Source: Devosia neptuniae
Lineage (GTDB): Bacteria > Pseudomonadota > Alphaproteobacteria > Rhizobiales > Devosiaceae
DNA: 64,000 nt
Reading direction: 5' to 3'
NCBI RefSeq assembly: GCF_025452235.1
Contig: NZ_CP104965.1
Coordinates: 1,240,001 to 1,304,000 of the forward strand
Both the position numbers and the translations under genes were made by a program. The notes under the pieces were generated by a model, which had not been told where the DNA came from, ran no database searches, and was given only the letters and a program-made list of their open reading frames with translations. Below are positions 36,056 to 44,873 of the stretch, piece after piece. Every line of letters starts with the position of its first letter. Position 1 is the stretch's first letter.

Positions 36056-36559
36056 ATGACACAAGCAATGCACTGGCGGCCCCTGACCACACTCGATCTG
36101 CCCGTGGTCGAAGCGATCGCTGAAAAAGTGCATCCCGGCTTTCCCGAGGACCTGGCGGTGTTCGCCGAACGCCAGCAACTCTATCCCGATGGCACGCGCC
36201 TGCTCGAACTCGATGGCGTCCCCTCGGGTTATATTCTCTCCCATCCCTGGCGCTTCAAATCCCTGCCCGCGCTCAATGCGCTGCTGGGTGCGATTCCGCC
36301 TGATGCCGATACCTATTATCTCCACGACCTGGCCCTGCTCCCCGCGGCCCGCGGCACGGGCGCTGCCGCCATGATCATCGGCGACATCCAGCGCCACGCC
36401 CGTGCGCAAGGCTTTGCCAATATGAGCCTGGTCGCGGTCAACGGCTCGATCCCGTTCTGGACCAAACACGGCTTTCGGCCTTTCCCGGCCCCCGAACTGG
36501 CTGAAAAGCTGCTGAGCTATGAGGACGCGGCTCGGTTCATGGTCAAGCGGCTTGTGTAG
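36056..36559 (+). CDS. GNAT family N-acetyltransferase
   Basis: This 167-aa protein has a GNAT core: YYLHDLALLPAARGTGAAAM (beta4 and acetyl-CoA loop, about 80-99) and MSLVAVNGSIPFWTKHGFRP (beta5 and helix 4). The substrate is unknown. ATG 36056 is preferred; a TTG at 36038 lies inside the rpsA terminator. Its stop overlaps the first half-site of the brnTA operator, so the toxin-antitoxin module starts right at its end. Confidence 0.85.
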   Translation: MTQAMHWRPLTTLDLPVVEAIAEKVHPGFPEDLAVFAERQQLYPDGTRLLELDGVPSGYILSHPWRFKSLPALNALLGAIPPDADTYYLHDLALLPAARGTGAAAMIIGDIQRHARAQGFANMSLVAVNGSIPFWTKHGFRPFPAPELAEKLLSYEDAARFMVKRLV

Positions 36560-36578
36560 TTACAAAATTGTAGTTACA
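36555..36578 (+). promoter_or_regulatory. Candidate BrnA operator: two TGTAGTTACA repeats
   Basis: TGTAGTTACA occurs at 36555-36564 and again at 36569-36578, 14 bases apart. Each is a perfect TGTA-N2-TACA palindrome. The pair sits 28 bases before the brnT start, where autorepression by the antitoxin would act. The spacing suggests two dimers on the same DNA region. Confidence 0.55.
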
Positions 36579-36605
36579 TTTGGGTAGACGCGGAGGGGGC
36601 AACGC

Positions 36606-36905
36606 GTGGAATTTGAGTGGGATGACGACAAGAACCGCAGCAACAAGATCAAACATGGGCTCCGTTTTGAAACGGCGATTGAGGTTTTTGACGATCCGTT
36701 CGAGCTGACCGAGTTCGACCAGTTTGTTGACGGGGAGGAGCGCTGGAAGACGCTCGGCTCCTGGCAGCAGGGATGGACGGTGCTCGTTGTGATTCATGTC
36801 GAACGGCATCGGGATAATGTCTCGACTGTCCGGATAATATCGGCGCGAGCGGCCAATAAGGATGAAAGGAAGCGTTATGAGCGAAACCGAGGGAAAGACC
36901 GTTAG
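36606..36905 (+). CDS. brnT: BrnT-family toxin
   Basis: This 99-aa RelE-like ribonuclease toxin has the typical N-terminus MEFEWDDDKNRSNKIKHGLR followed by FETAIEVFDDP and the ending VRIISARAANKDERKRYE. BrnT cleaves RNA and is inhibited by BrnA in a 2:2 complex. The start is GTG 36606 with GGAGGGGG 8 bases upstream. The last 29 bases overlap brnA. The module sits between the GNAT gene and sppA, where the rpsA-sppA neighbourhood is otherwise conserved, so it was probably acquired. Confidence 0.93.
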   Translation: MEFEWDDDKNRSNKIKHGLRFETAIEVFDDPFELTEFDQFVDGEERWKTLGSWQQGWTVLVVIHVERHRDNVSTVRIISARAANKDERKRYERNRGKDR

Positions 36906-37209
36906 ATACACGCGCAAGCCGCTGACCCAGGATCAGATCGACGAACTCAACGCATTGGCAGATCGTCCCGATAGCGAGATCGATTTCTCCGATATTCCCG
37001 AACTTGATGATGAGTTCTTCAAAAATGCCAAGCGGGGCATGATGTATCGTCTGGTGAAGCAGCAGACTACGCTCCGCCTCGACGCCGACATTCTCGACTG
37101 GTTCAAGCGCCATGCCAAGGACGGCAAGGGTTACCAAACCGACATCAACAAAGCGCTGCGGGCCTATGTGACGGCGCAGGAAAAACGGGCGCAGAAGAAG
37201 GCCGGCTGA
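36877..37209 (+). CDS. brnA: BrnA antitoxin
   Basis: This 110-aa antitoxin has a flexible acidic N-terminal half (PDSEIDFSDIPELDDEFF) for toxin binding and a C-terminal ribbon-helix-helix (QTTLRLDADILDWFKRHAKD, then KGYQTDINKALRAYV) matching BrnA_antitoxin. ATG 36877 is used because GAAAGGAAG lies directly upstream; an in-frame ATG at 36862 is less well placed. It overlaps brnT, which implies coupled translation, and probably represses the pair through the repeats at 36555-36578. Confidence 0.92.
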   Translation: MSETEGKTVRYTRKPLTQDQIDELNALADRPDSEIDFSDIPELDDEFFKNAKRGMMYRLVKQQTTLRLDADILDWFKRHAKDGKGYQTDINKALRAYVTAQEKRAQKKAG

Positions 37210-37272
37210 TCCTGTCTTGCCAAGCCTGTCGCTGCTCGCTACCCCTTCGGTCACTCAACCTGCGAGGCGACG

Positions 37273-38238
37273 ATGAGTGATCAGCCTATCGAAGAGCCAT
37301 CCCATCCCGTTAATCCGCATGAGGTCATTGCCGCCGAGACCTATCGGCGCTCGCGGGGGTTCTGGCGCATTCTGGCTTTTGTGGCGTTGGCCATTGCCAT
37401 TCTGGCCCTGGCCGGCCGCTTTGCCCTCTCTAATGCCCCGGTGGGCGAACACATCGCCCGCGTGGTGATCGATGGCACCATCGCCACCGATCCGACGCGT
37501 CTCAAGCTGATCGAGGAATTGGCCGAGGATGACAGCGTCAAGGCGGTGGTCGTTGCCATCAATTCGCCGGGCGGCACCACGGCGGGCGGCGAGGAGCTCT
37601 ACGAAGCGCTCGGCCAGTTGCGGGCCAAAAAGCCGGTCGTTGCGGTGATCAAGGAATTGGGCGCCTCGGCGGCCTATATGGCTGCCATCGGCACCGATCA
37701 GATATTTGCCCGGCGTCTCTCCATCGTCGGCTCGATCGGCGTGCTTTACCAGCATATCAATGCCGGCAAGCTGCTCGACACGATCGGGGTCGATCTCGAC
37801 AAAGTCGCCTCCGGTCCCCTCAAGGCCGAGCCCGATTATGACGAGCCCATGGTAGGCGACGTGCGCGCCTCGATCGGGGCCCTGGTCGATGACAGCTTTC
37901 AGTGGTTTGTCGATATCGTCGCCGAGCGGCGCAATCTGGCCCGGCCGGTGGCGCTGGGTCTGGCCGATGGCCGGATCATGAGCGGTCGGGTGGGTGTCGA
38001 AACGGGCCTGATCGATGCGGTTGGCGGCGAATTGGAAGCGCAGGCCTGGCTTGAGGCCGAACGCGACGTGCCCAAGGACCTGCAAATCGTCACTGCCTGG
38101 CCGCTGGAAAGCCCCAGCTTGGGCTGGATTGGCACTTTTTTGGGCGGACAAGCCCTTGCAGCGCTTGGTTTGCCTGCGAATGGGGCCATCACGCTTGACG
38201 GGCTGGTCTCGCTTTGGCAGGTTGGCGCAGCCTCGTGA
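37273..38238 (+). CDS. sppA: Signal peptide peptidase SppA (short form)
   Basis: This 321-aa membrane-anchored serine protease (S49 family) clears signal peptides. One N-terminal helix lies at about 32-50. The nucleophile is S132 in [12 protein letters not shown] and the general base K184 in [30 protein letters not shown] is the conserved upstream segment. It has one S49 domain, unlike the double-domain E. coli enzyme. It normally follows rpsA; brnTA and a GNAT gene intervene here. Confidence 0.94.
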   Translation: MSDQPIEEPSHPVNPHEVIAAETYRRSRGFWRILAFVALAIAILALAGRFALSNAPVGEHIARVVIDGTIATDPTRLKLIEELAEDDSVKAVVVAINSPGGTTAGGEELYEALGQLRAKKPVVAVIKELGASAAYMAAIGTDQIFARRLSIVGSIGVLYQHINAGKLLDTIGVDLDKVASGPLKAEPDYDEPMVGDVRASIGALVDDSFQWFVDIVAERRNLARPVALGLADGRIMSGRVGVETGLIDAVGGELEAQAWLEAERDVPKDLQIVTAWPLESPSLGWIGTFLGGQALAALGLPANGAITLDGLVSLWQVGAAS

Positions 38239-38275
38239 CCCACGGAGCGCAGCGGCCTCATACCCGGAGCCAAGG

Positions 38276-38557
38276 ATGATCAAGTCGGAACTCGTCGAGA
38301 AACTGGCGGCGGAAAATCCGCATCTGTTCCAGCGTGATATCGAAAATATCGTCAATGCCATCCTCGATGAGATCGGGGACGCCATGGCGCGGGGCGACCG
38401 CGTCGAGTTGCGCGGCTTTGGCGCCTTTTCGGTCAAGAACCGTCCGGCCCGCGTCGGGCGCAACCCGCGCACCGGCGAGCAGGTCGATGTTGGCGAGAAA
38501 TACGTGCCGCAATTCAAGGCGGGCAAGGAAATCCGCGAGCGGCTCAACCGCTCGTAA
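38276..38557 (+). CDS. ihfB: Integration host factor subunit beta
   Basis: This 93-aa DNA-bending protein forms a heterodimer with IhfA. The HU/IHF signature is [20 protein letters not shown] (about 46-65), with the Pro-tipped arm, and starts [27 protein letters not shown] overlaps the start region, so the ribosome site is close. IHF helps sigma-54 promoters by bending DNA, relevant to the promoter at 4683. It lies in sppA-ihfB-lapA-trpF. Confidence 0.95.
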   Translation: MIKSELVEKLAAENPHLFQRDIENIVNAILDEIGDAMARGDRVELRGFGAFSVKNRPARVGRNPRTGEQVDVGEKYVPQFKAGKEIRERLNRS

Positions 38558-38587
38558 CCGGGCAAGCGGCCCCAAGGCAAAGCGAGT

Positions 38588-38953
38588 ATGCTCAACAAGA
38601 TTGTCGGCTGGCTGGTCCTGGTGCCGCTTTGTTTGGTGCTGATTGTCTTTGCCCTGGCCAATCGGCAATTCGTGATCGTCAATTTCAATCCCTTCGTGCC
38701 GGTCGAGCAATTGGCGACGCCCGGCTATGGCGTGCCGCTATTCGTGGTGCTCTATGTGGTGCTGCTGGTGGGCGTGCTCTTGGGTGGCATTGCCACCTGG
38801 TTTGCCCAGGGCCAGCACCGCCAGCGCGAGCGCCATTGGCGCCGCGAGGCCCATATGCTCAATAGCGAGCTCGAATCTGTGCGCAAAAGCCAGGGCCAAT
38901 CGCCAGCCGGCGGGCCGCTGAGCGACGTCGATGACCTTTTGGAGCTCCGCTGA
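38588..38953 (+). CDS. lapA: LapA-domain (DUF1049) membrane protein
   Basis: This 121-aa protein has two membrane helices (about 7-25 and 50-68) separated by the LapA line LANRQFVIVNFNPFVPVEQL, then a cytoplasmic charged tail with a coiled-coil-like HRQRERHWRREAHMLNSELE. E. coli LapA works with LapB in LPS assembly control; no lapB is adjacent here. It is standard between ihfB and trpF in this order. Its stop lies 7 bases before the trpF ATG. Confidence 0.85.
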   Translation: MLNKIVGWLVLVPLCLVLIVFALANRQFVIVNFNPFVPVEQLATPGYGVPLFVVLYVVLLVGVLLGGIATWFAQGQHRQRERHWRREAHMLNSELESVRKSQGQSPAGGPLSDVDDLLELR

Positions 38954-38960
38954 GCAACCC

Positions 38961-39608
38961 ATGGCCGACCCCCTGATCATTAAAATCTGCGGCATCAAGA
39001 CCCCCGAAATGCTGGACGTCACCATAGCGGCTGGGGCCGACATGGTGGGCTTCATGCATTTTCCGCGTTCGCCCCGCCATGTCTCCATCGAGGACATCGC
39101 AACGCTGATTTCGGCAGCCCGTGGGCGAGTGGAAACCTGCGTGGTCCTGGTCAATCCCGACAATAGTACGGTAGCCGAAGTGGCGGCTTTGGGACCCGAC
39201 TGGATCCAACTGCACGGCCCCGAGACACCGCATCGTGTCGCGGCCATCCGCGCCGAGGCGGGCGTCGAAATCATGAAGGCGGTGCCCATTGGTTCGGCCG
39301 AAGATGTGGCGCAGGTGACCGGCTTCCTCGAGGTTGCCGACCGCATTCTGGTCGATGCCAAGCCGCCTAAAGGCGCCGATCGGCCCGGTGGATTGGGTGA
39401 AACCTTCGACTGGTCCCTGCTCAAGGCGCTTGACCCGTCCATCCCCTTCATGCTTTCGGGTGGCCTGACGCCGCAAACCGTGGCCGACGCCATCACGACC
39501 GTGCGCCCCTTTGGGGTCGACGTGTCCTCCGGCGTCGAATCGGCGCCCGGCGTCAAGGACAAGCGGCTGGTCGAAGCGTTCATTCGGAACGCCCGGGCAG
39601 CCGGCTAA
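38961..39608 (+). CDS. trpF: Phosphoribosylanthranilate isomerase
   Basis: This 215-aa TIM-barrel enzyme is the third step of Trp synthesis. The catalytic Cys lies in IKICGIKTPEML (C10). VDAKPPKGADRPGGLGETFD and PFMLSGGLTPQTVADAI form the phosphate site, and VDVSSGVESAPGVKDKRLV is the typical ending. ATG 38961 avoids the overlap with lapA of the longer frame. It heads trpFBA; trpCDE lie elsewhere. Confidence 0.96.
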   Translation: MADPLIIKICGIKTPEMLDVTIAAGADMVGFMHFPRSPRHVSIEDIATLISAARGRVETCVVLVNPDNSTVAEVAALGPDWIQLHGPETPHRVAAIRAEAGVEIMKAVPIGSAEDVAQVTGFLEVADRILVDAKPPKGADRPGGLGETFDWSLLKALDPSIPFMLSGGLTPQTVADAITTVRPFGVDVSSGVESAPGVKDKRLVEAFIRNARAAG

Positions 39609-39665
39609 CACGGCGCGTTGACAGACCCACCTGCTGGCCTGTCGAGTTGCATCGAGAGGACCATC

Positions 39666-40877
39666 ATGGACGGCATCAATTCCCTGCGCAACGGCCCGGA
39701 CGAGCATGGCCGTTTCGGGCTCTATGGCGGCCGTTTCGTCGCTGAAACCCTGATGCCGCTGATCCTTGATCTGGAGCAGCAATACCGCGCCGCCAAGATT
39801 GACCCTGCCTATCAGGCCGAACTCAAGGACCTGGCGGTCCACTATACCGGCCGGCCCAGCCCGCTTTATTTCGCCAAGCGCCTCACCGAGCATCTGGGCG
39901 GTGCCAAGGTCTGGTTCAAGCGTGAAGAGCTCAACCATACCGGCTCCCACAAGATCAATAATTGCCTGGGCCAGATCCTGCTGGCCAAGCGCATGGGCAA
40001 GACCCGCATCATCGCCGAAACCGGCGCCGGCCAGCATGGCGTGGCGACGGCCACGGTCTGTGCCAAATTCGATCTGCCCTGCACCATTTTCATGGGCGCC
40101 ACCGACGTCGAGCGGCAAAAGCCCAATGTGTTGCGCATGAAAATGCTGGGCGCCGAAGTGCGTCCGGTCACCGCTGGCGCCGGCACGCTCAAGGACGCCA
40201 TGAACGAGGCGCTGCGCGACTGGGTCACCAATGTCGACACCACCTATTACCTGATCGGCACTGCCGCCGGCCCGCATCCCTATCCCGAAATGGTGCGCGA
40301 TTTCCAATCGGTGATCGGCACCGAGCTCAAGGAGCAGTTCCAGGAAGCCGAAGGCAAGCTGCCCGACGCGATCGTTGCCTGTGTCGGGGGCGGCTCCAAC
40401 GCCATCGGCACCTTCCACGCGTTTCTCGACAATCCGGAAGTCGCCATCTATGGCGCCGAAGCGGGCGGGCATGGCGTCGATGTCGAAAACGGCCACGCCG
40501 CCTCCATGACCGGCGGTTCCCCCGGCGTGCTGCATGGCAACCGCACTTATCTGCTGCAAGACAAGGATGGCCAGATACTGGAAGGCCACTCCATCTCCGC
40601 CGGCCTCGACTATCCCGGCGTCGGCCCGGAACATTCATTCCTGCACGATACCAAGCGCGTCACCTATGTGCCCATTACCGACAATGAAGCGCTCGCCGCC
40701 TTCCAGCTCTGCACCCGCATGGAAGGCATCATCCCTGCGCTCGAATCCGCGCATGGCCTGGCCGAAGTCATCAAGCTGGCCCCGACCATGAGCAAGGATC
40801 AGTCCGTGGTGCTGTGCCTCTCCGGGCGCGGCGACAAGGATGTCGAAAGCGTCGGCAATTATCTGGGACTGCTCTAG
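39666..40877 (+). CDS. trpB: Tryptophan synthase beta subunit
   Basis: This 403-aa PLP enzyme condenses indole and serine. The PLP lysine is K96 in [11 protein letters not shown]; the phosphate loop is [12 protein letters not shown], and [14 protein letters not shown] binds the substrate carboxylate. GAGAGGACCATC precedes ATG 39666; the longer frame to 39618 is unrelated. The trpA ATG follows the stop after two bases, consistent with equimolar synthesis. Confidence 0.97.
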   Translation: MDGINSLRNGPDEHGRFGLYGGRFVAETLMPLILDLEQQYRAAKIDPAYQAELKDLAVHYTGRPSPLYFAKRLTEHLGGAKVWFKREELNHTGSHKINNCLGQILLAKRMGKTRIIAETGAGQHGVATATVCAKFDLPCTIFMGATDVERQKPNVLRMKMLGAEVRPVTAGAGTLKDAMNEALRDWVTNVDTTYYLIGTAAGPHPYPEMVRDFQSVIGTELKEQFQEAEGKLPDAIVACVGGGSNAIGTFHAFLDNPEVAIYGAEAGGHGVDVENGHAASMTGGSPGVLHGNRTYLLQDKDGQILEGHSISAGLDYPGVGPEHSFLHDTKRVTYVPITDNEALAAFQLCTRMEGIIPALESAHGLAEVIKLAPTMSKDQSVVLCLSGRGDKDVESVGNYLGLL

Positions 40878-40879
40878 CC

Positions 40880-41701
40880 ATGTCGCGTATTGAAAAGCGT
40901 TTCGCCGAACTCAAGGCCCAGAACCGTCCGGCTCTGGTGACCTTTGTCATGGGCGGCGATCCGGACCTGGCCACCAGCCAGGCCATTTTCGAGGCCCTGC
41001 CGCAGGCCGGCGCCGATGTGATCGAATTGGGCATGCCCTTTTCCGATCCCATGGCCGATGGCGTTGCCATCCAGCTTGGTGGTCAGCGGGCGCTTGCCGC
41101 CGGGCAGACCTTGCGCGGCGTGCTCGGCATGGTCGAGGATTTCCGCCGCAAGGACGAAACTACCCCGGTGGTGCTGATGGGCTATTACAATCCCATCTAC
41201 ATTTTCGGCGTCGATAAATTCGTCGCCGCCGCCAAGGATGCGGGCGTTGATGGTCTCATCATCGTCGATCTGCCGCCCGAGGAAGACGAAGAACTCTGCA
41301 TTCCCGCCCTCAAGGCCGGCATCAATTTCATCCGTCTCACCACGCCCACCACCGATGACAAGCGCCTGCCTGCCGTGCTCAAAAACACGTCGGGCTTTGT
41401 CTATTATGTCTCGATGAACGGCATTACCGGCGCCGCCATCAAGTCGCGTGGCGCGGTGGGCGAGGCCGTCGATCGCATCAAGGGCCATACCGACCTGCCC
41501 GTCGCGGTCGGCTTCGGCATCAAGACCGCCGAAGACGCTGCCGAAATCGGGAAGCATGCCGATGGCATCGTGGTGGGCACCGTGCTGGTCGATGCGGTGG
41601 GCAAGTCGCTGGTCGATGGCAAGGCGACTGACCAGACCGTCAGTGCTGTCCGCGATATCGTGGCAAGCCTGGCCGCCGGCGTGAAGCGGGCGCGGGCCTG
41701 A
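40880..41701 (+). CDS. trpA: Tryptophan synthase alpha subunit
   Basis: This 273-aa TIM-barrel subunit releases indole from indole-3-glycerol phosphate. Catalytic E49 ([11 protein letters not shown]) and D60 (MADG) are in their canonical positions. [20 protein letters not shown] provides the phosphate site. It forms a complex with TrpB, encoded two bases upstream. A palindromic intergenic repeat follows directly after the stop. Confidence 0.96.
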   Translation: MSRIEKRFAELKAQNRPALVTFVMGGDPDLATSQAIFEALPQAGADVIELGMPFSDPMADGVAIQLGGQRALAAGQTLRGVLGMVEDFRRKDETTPVVLMGYYNPIYIFGVDKFVAAAKDAGVDGLIIVDLPPEEDEELCIPALKAGINFIRLTTPTTDDKRLPAVLKNTSGFVYYVSMNGITGAAIKSRGAVGEAVDRIKGHTDLPVAVGFGIKTAEDAAEIGKHADGIVVGTVLVDAVGKSLVDGKATDQTVSAVRDIVASLAAGVKRARA

Positions 41702-41702
41702 T

Positions 41703-41824
41703 CTTCTTCCCTCTCCCCTTGTGGGAGAGGGTGCCCGAAGGGCGGGTGAGGGGGTCTCTCCCCATCGCTGACCCCTCATCCGGCGCTGCGCGCCACCTTC
41801 TCCCACAAGGGGAGAAGGAAGAAG
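41703..41824. repeat. RIME-like long palindromic intergenic repeat
   Basis: The 5' part CTTCTTCCCTCTCCCCTTGT and the 3' part ACAAGGGGAGAAGGAAGAAG are inverted copies about 120 bases apart. Inside lie two smaller palindromes: GGGTGCCCGAAGGGCGGGTG on the left and CCGGCGCTGCGCGCCACC on the right. This layout matches the double-palindrome RIME-type elements of rhizobia. It lies between trpA and accD, where it may end or stabilise the trp message. Confidence 0.7.
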
Positions 41825-41936
41825 CCAGCCAGCTTATCCCCACCCCCGCTTTGCCATGCCGCGCCAGCCCTGATAATAATCGCCACAATTGATCATTACG
41901 TCCTGTCCCGACAGGACATCCGATAAGGCCGCCGCC

Positions 41937-42911
41937 ATGAACTGGATCGACAATTTCGTCCGCCCCAAAATCCGCTCCTTCCTCTCCAACAAGCGCGAGA
42001 CGCCGGAGAATTTGTGGGTGAAGGACCCTGAGTCCGGCGAGATGGTGTTCTATCGCGATCTCGAGGCCAATCAGTGGGTGGTGCCCAATTCGGGCTATCA
42101 CATGAAGATCAAGCCGGCTGACCGCCTGGCGACCTTCTTTGACGAAGGCAAATACGATCTCGTGCCGGTGCCCGCCGTGCCGGTCGATCCGCTCAAATTC
42201 CGCGACCAGAAGCGCTATACCGACCGGCTCAAGGAAAGCCGCGCCAAGACCGGCTATGATGACAGCGTCATCGTCGCCACCGGCAAGCTCTATGATCGCG
42301 ACACCACGGTTGCCGTGCAGGATTTCGATTTCATCGGCGGCTCGCTCGGCATGGCAGCCGGGCAGGGCATCATCACCGGACTTGAAACCGCCGTCACCCG
42401 CAAGACCCCCTTTGTGCTGTTCGTCGCCTCCGGCGGCGCCCGCATGCAGGAAGGCATCTTCTCGCTGATGCAGATGCCGCGCACCACCGTTGCCGTGCTG
42501 CGCCTGCGCGAAGCGGGCCTGCCTTTCTTTGTGGTCTTCACCGATCCCACTACCGGCGGCGTCACCGCCTCCTATGCCATGCTGGGCGATGTGCATCTGG
42601 CCGAGCCGGGCGCCCGGATCGGCTTTGCCGGCGCCCGCATTATCGAGCAGACCATCCGCGAAAAGCTGCCCAAGGGCTTCCAGCGCTCCGAATATCTGCA
42701 TGAGCATGGCATGGTCGACATGGTCGTCCACCGCCACAATCTGCGTTCCACCATCGGTTCGCTCGCCGGCATCCTGACCCGCGCCGAGCCGACTGCCGAA
42801 TTGACCGGCACCGCGCCGGCCCTGCCCGCCGTCAGCCTGCGTGATGCGGCGATTGCCGCCGAAGGCGATGATGGCGATCTGGCCGCGCCCAGCGCCGCCC
42901 ACGCCGAATAA
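41937..42911 (+). CDS. accD: Acetyl-CoA carboxylase carboxyltransferase subunit beta
   Basis: This 324-aa subunit, with AccA, transfers CO2 from biotin to acetyl-CoA in the first step of fatty-acid synthesis. The crotonase-fold core is clear ([28 protein letters not shown]-type [36 protein letters not shown]). The N-terminal zinc ribbon of E. coli AccD has no Cys at all here: the region reads [20 protein letters not shown] then VVPNSGYHM. Loss of this site is common in the order. ATG 41937 gives the typical start [12 protein letters not shown]. Confidence 0.96.
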   Translation: MNWIDNFVRPKIRSFLSNKRETPENLWVKDPESGEMVFYRDLEANQWVVPNSGYHMKIKPADRLATFFDEGKYDLVPVPAVPVDPLKFRDQKRYTDRLKESRAKTGYDDSVIVATGKLYDRDTTVAVQDFDFIGGSLGMAAGQGIITGLETAVTRKTPFVLFVASGGARMQEGIFSLMQMPRTTVAVLRLREAGLPFFVVFTDPTTGGVTASYAMLGDVHLAEPGARIGFAGARIIEQTIREKLPKGFQRSEYLHEHGMVDMVVHRHNLRSTIGSLAGILTRAEPTAELTGTAPALPAVSLRDAAIAAEGDDGDLAAPSAAHAE

Positions 42912-42930
42912 CTTTGGCATTTAAGTTTGA

Positions 42931-42962
42931 AAGGGCCGGTCCATGGCGACCGGCCTTTTTTT
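42931..42962 (+). terminator. Intrinsic terminator of accD
   Basis: GGCCGGTC (42934-42941) and GACCGGCC (42948-42955) enclose a 6-base loop and run into seven Ts (42956-42962). It separates accD from queF, so queF and folC need their own promoter. Confidence 0.92.
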
Positions 42963-43029
42963 ATGCGCCGCGAGCGTCTATTCGAGGACCCGCGCAGGTC
43001 TGTGTTGCCTGTCCGCAGGAGAAACCTTG

Positions 43030-43488
43030 ATGTCCGATAGTCTCAATCTCACCCAGCTTGGCCAGAATTCCGGCATTCCCGCCTCCCCCGAGGCGGCGAT
43101 CCTCGAACGCGTGCCCAATCCGCAAGCCGACACCAATTACGTGTCCCGCTTCACCGCGCCCGAATTCACCTCGCTCTGCCCGGTGACCGGCCAGCCCGAT
43201 TTCGCCCATCTGGTCATCGACTATGTGCCCGGCGATTGGCTGGTCGAATCCAAATCGCTCAAGCTCTATCTGACCTCGTTCCGCAATCACGGCGCCTTTC
43301 ACGAGGATTGCACCGTCTCGATCGGCCGCCGGCTGGTGGCGCTGCTTGACCCCCGCTGGCTGCGCATCGGGGGCTATTGGTATCCGCGCGGCGGCATTCC
43401 CATCGATGTGTTCTGGCAGACCGGCACCCCGCCCGATGGCATCTGGCTGCCCGATACCGGCGTGCCCTCCTATCGCGGCCGCGGCTAG
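43030..43488 (+). CDS. queF: NADPH-dependent 7-cyano-7-deazaguanine reductase
   Basis: This 152-aa enzyme reduces preQ0 to preQ1 in queuosine synthesis. The nucleophile is C50 in [15 protein letters not shown], with D57, and the NADPH/substrate line [20 protein letters not shown] follows. It is the short YkvM-type form. AGGAGA lies 9-14 bases before ATG 43030. It sits between accD and folC, which are usually adjacent, so it is an insertion into a conserved block. No preQ1 riboswitch was seen upstream. Confidence 0.95.
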   Translation: MSDSLNLTQLGQNSGIPASPEAAILERVPNPQADTNYVSRFTAPEFTSLCPVTGQPDFAHLVIDYVPGDWLVESKSLKLYLTSFRNHGAFHEDCTVSIGRRLVALLDPRWLRIGGYWYPRGGIPIDVFWQTGTPPDGIWLPDTGVPSYRGRG

Positions 43489-43566
43489 CCCACGCCGCCC
43501 TTGAGGCCCAGCCCGACCCATTGTACACCGGCCCGGCTGATCCCGTGCCGCAATTGAGTCCGCCCC

Positions 43567-44859
43567 ATGTCCCGTACCGACGCCATCCTAAAGCGCCTTT
43601 CGGTGCTGCATCCCAAGCTGATCGATCTCAGCCTGGAGCGGCTCAATCGCCTGCTCGAGGAATTGGGCCGCCCGCATGACCGGATGCCGCCGGTCATCCA
43701 TGTCGCCGGCACCAATGGCAAGGGTTCCACCATCGCCTATCTGCGGGCCATGCTGGAAGCCGCGGGCAAGTCGGTGCATGTCTATACCTCGCCCCATCTG
43801 GTGCGCTTTAACGAGCGCATTCGGCTGGCCGGCAAGCTGGTGTCCACCCGCCGGCTCAATGAAGTGCTGGAGCGGGTCGAACAGGTCAATGCCGGCCAAC
43901 CCATCACCTATTTCGAGGTGACCACCGCGGCCGCCTTCGTGCTGTTTTCCGAGATCAAGGCGGATTATCTGCTGCTCGAAGTGGGCATGGGCGGCACCTA
44001 TGACACGACCAATGTGGTCGAACACCCGCTGGGCATCATCATTACCCCGGTCGATCTCGACCACATGGCGTTCCTCGGCAATACGATCGGCAAGATTGCG
44101 GTCGAAAAAGCCAATATCATGAAGCGCGGCGCGCTTGCGGTGGTCGCCCGGCAGGCCGATGAGGGGCTGGCCTCGATCAATCGCGTCGCCGCAAAGCTGG
44201 GTGTCGTGCCCTTTGTCGGCGGGCAGGATTTCGACGCTTTCGCTCAGGATGGGCGCCTGATCTATCAGGATGAAGCAGGCTTGCTCGATCTGCCGCCGCC
44301 CAAGCTGGTGGGCAATCATCAATTCGAAAATGCCGGCGTCGCCATCGCCGCCATCCGCCATTTCGGCCTGCCGGTCGATGAATCCGCCATTGCCAAGGGA
44401 TTGGGCGATGTCAACTGGCCGGCGCGGCTCTCCCCGGTCGCCGGCAAGCTGCGCGATCTGCTCGGCCCCGGCGCCGAACTCTGGCTCGATGGCGGCCACA
44501 ATGCCCATGGCACCCGCGCCCTCGCCCGGGCGCTGGCCGATATGGAGCGGGCCCGCCCCACGCCGCTGGTACTGATCATGGGCATGATGAACACCCGCTC
44601 GCCCAGCGCGGTGCTGGCGCCCTTTGCCGGCATGGCCGAGCGCATCATCACGCTCACCATTCCCGGCGAGACCAATGCTCATGACGCTGGTTACATTGCC
44701 GACGAGGCTAACAAGGCCGGGTTCAATGCGACGCCCGCGCGATCGATCCAGGCAGCGCTCAAATCAGCCGCCACGACGCCAAATGCCCGGGTGGTGATCT
44801 CGGGTTCGCTCTATCTGGCGGGGCAGGTGTTGCTCAAGAACGGGACGTTCCCGGAGTAA
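43567..44859 (+). CDS. folC: Bifunctional folylpolyglutamate/dihydrofolate synthase
   Basis: This 430-aa Mur-ligase-like ATPase adds glutamate to folates. The P-loop is HVAGTNGKGSTIAYL (about 50-64), with YTSPHLVRFNERIRL, the family signature, and WLDGGHNAHGTRALAR in the C-terminal domain. Length is normal. It follows queF by 78 bases and converges on the GH3 gene. The accD-folC association is conserved apart from queF. Confidence 0.95.
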   Translation: MSRTDAILKRLSVLHPKLIDLSLERLNRLLEELGRPHDRMPPVIHVAGTNGKGSTIAYLRAMLEAAGKSVHVYTSPHLVRFNERIRLAGKLVSTRRLNEVLERVEQVNAGQPITYFEVTTAAAFVLFSEIKADYLLLEVGMGGTYDTTNVVEHPLGIIITPVDLDHMAFLGNTIGKIAVEKANIMKRGALAVVARQADEGLASINRVAAKLGVVPFVGGQDFDAFAQDGRLIYQDEAGLLDLPPPKLVGNHQFENAGVAIAAIRHFGLPVDESAIAKGLGDVNWPARLSPVAGKLRDLLGPGAELWLDGGHNAHGTRALARALADMERARPTPLVLIMGMMNTRSPSAVLAPFAGMAERIITLTIPGETNAHDAGYIADEANKAGFNATPARSIQAALKSAATTPNARVVISGSLYLAGQVLLKNGTFPE

Positions 44860-44873
44860 GCTGCAGCCCCGCC

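Noticed and set aside
38128..38145. A TTGGCAC sequence in sppA resembling a sigma-54 -24 element
   Set aside because: It lies inside coding sequence, the -12 element is poor, and no suitably placed gene would be served.
42963..43029. Possible preQ1 riboswitch ahead of queF
   Set aside because: No hairpin with the C-rich loop and A-rich tail of preQ1-I was found in this short leader.
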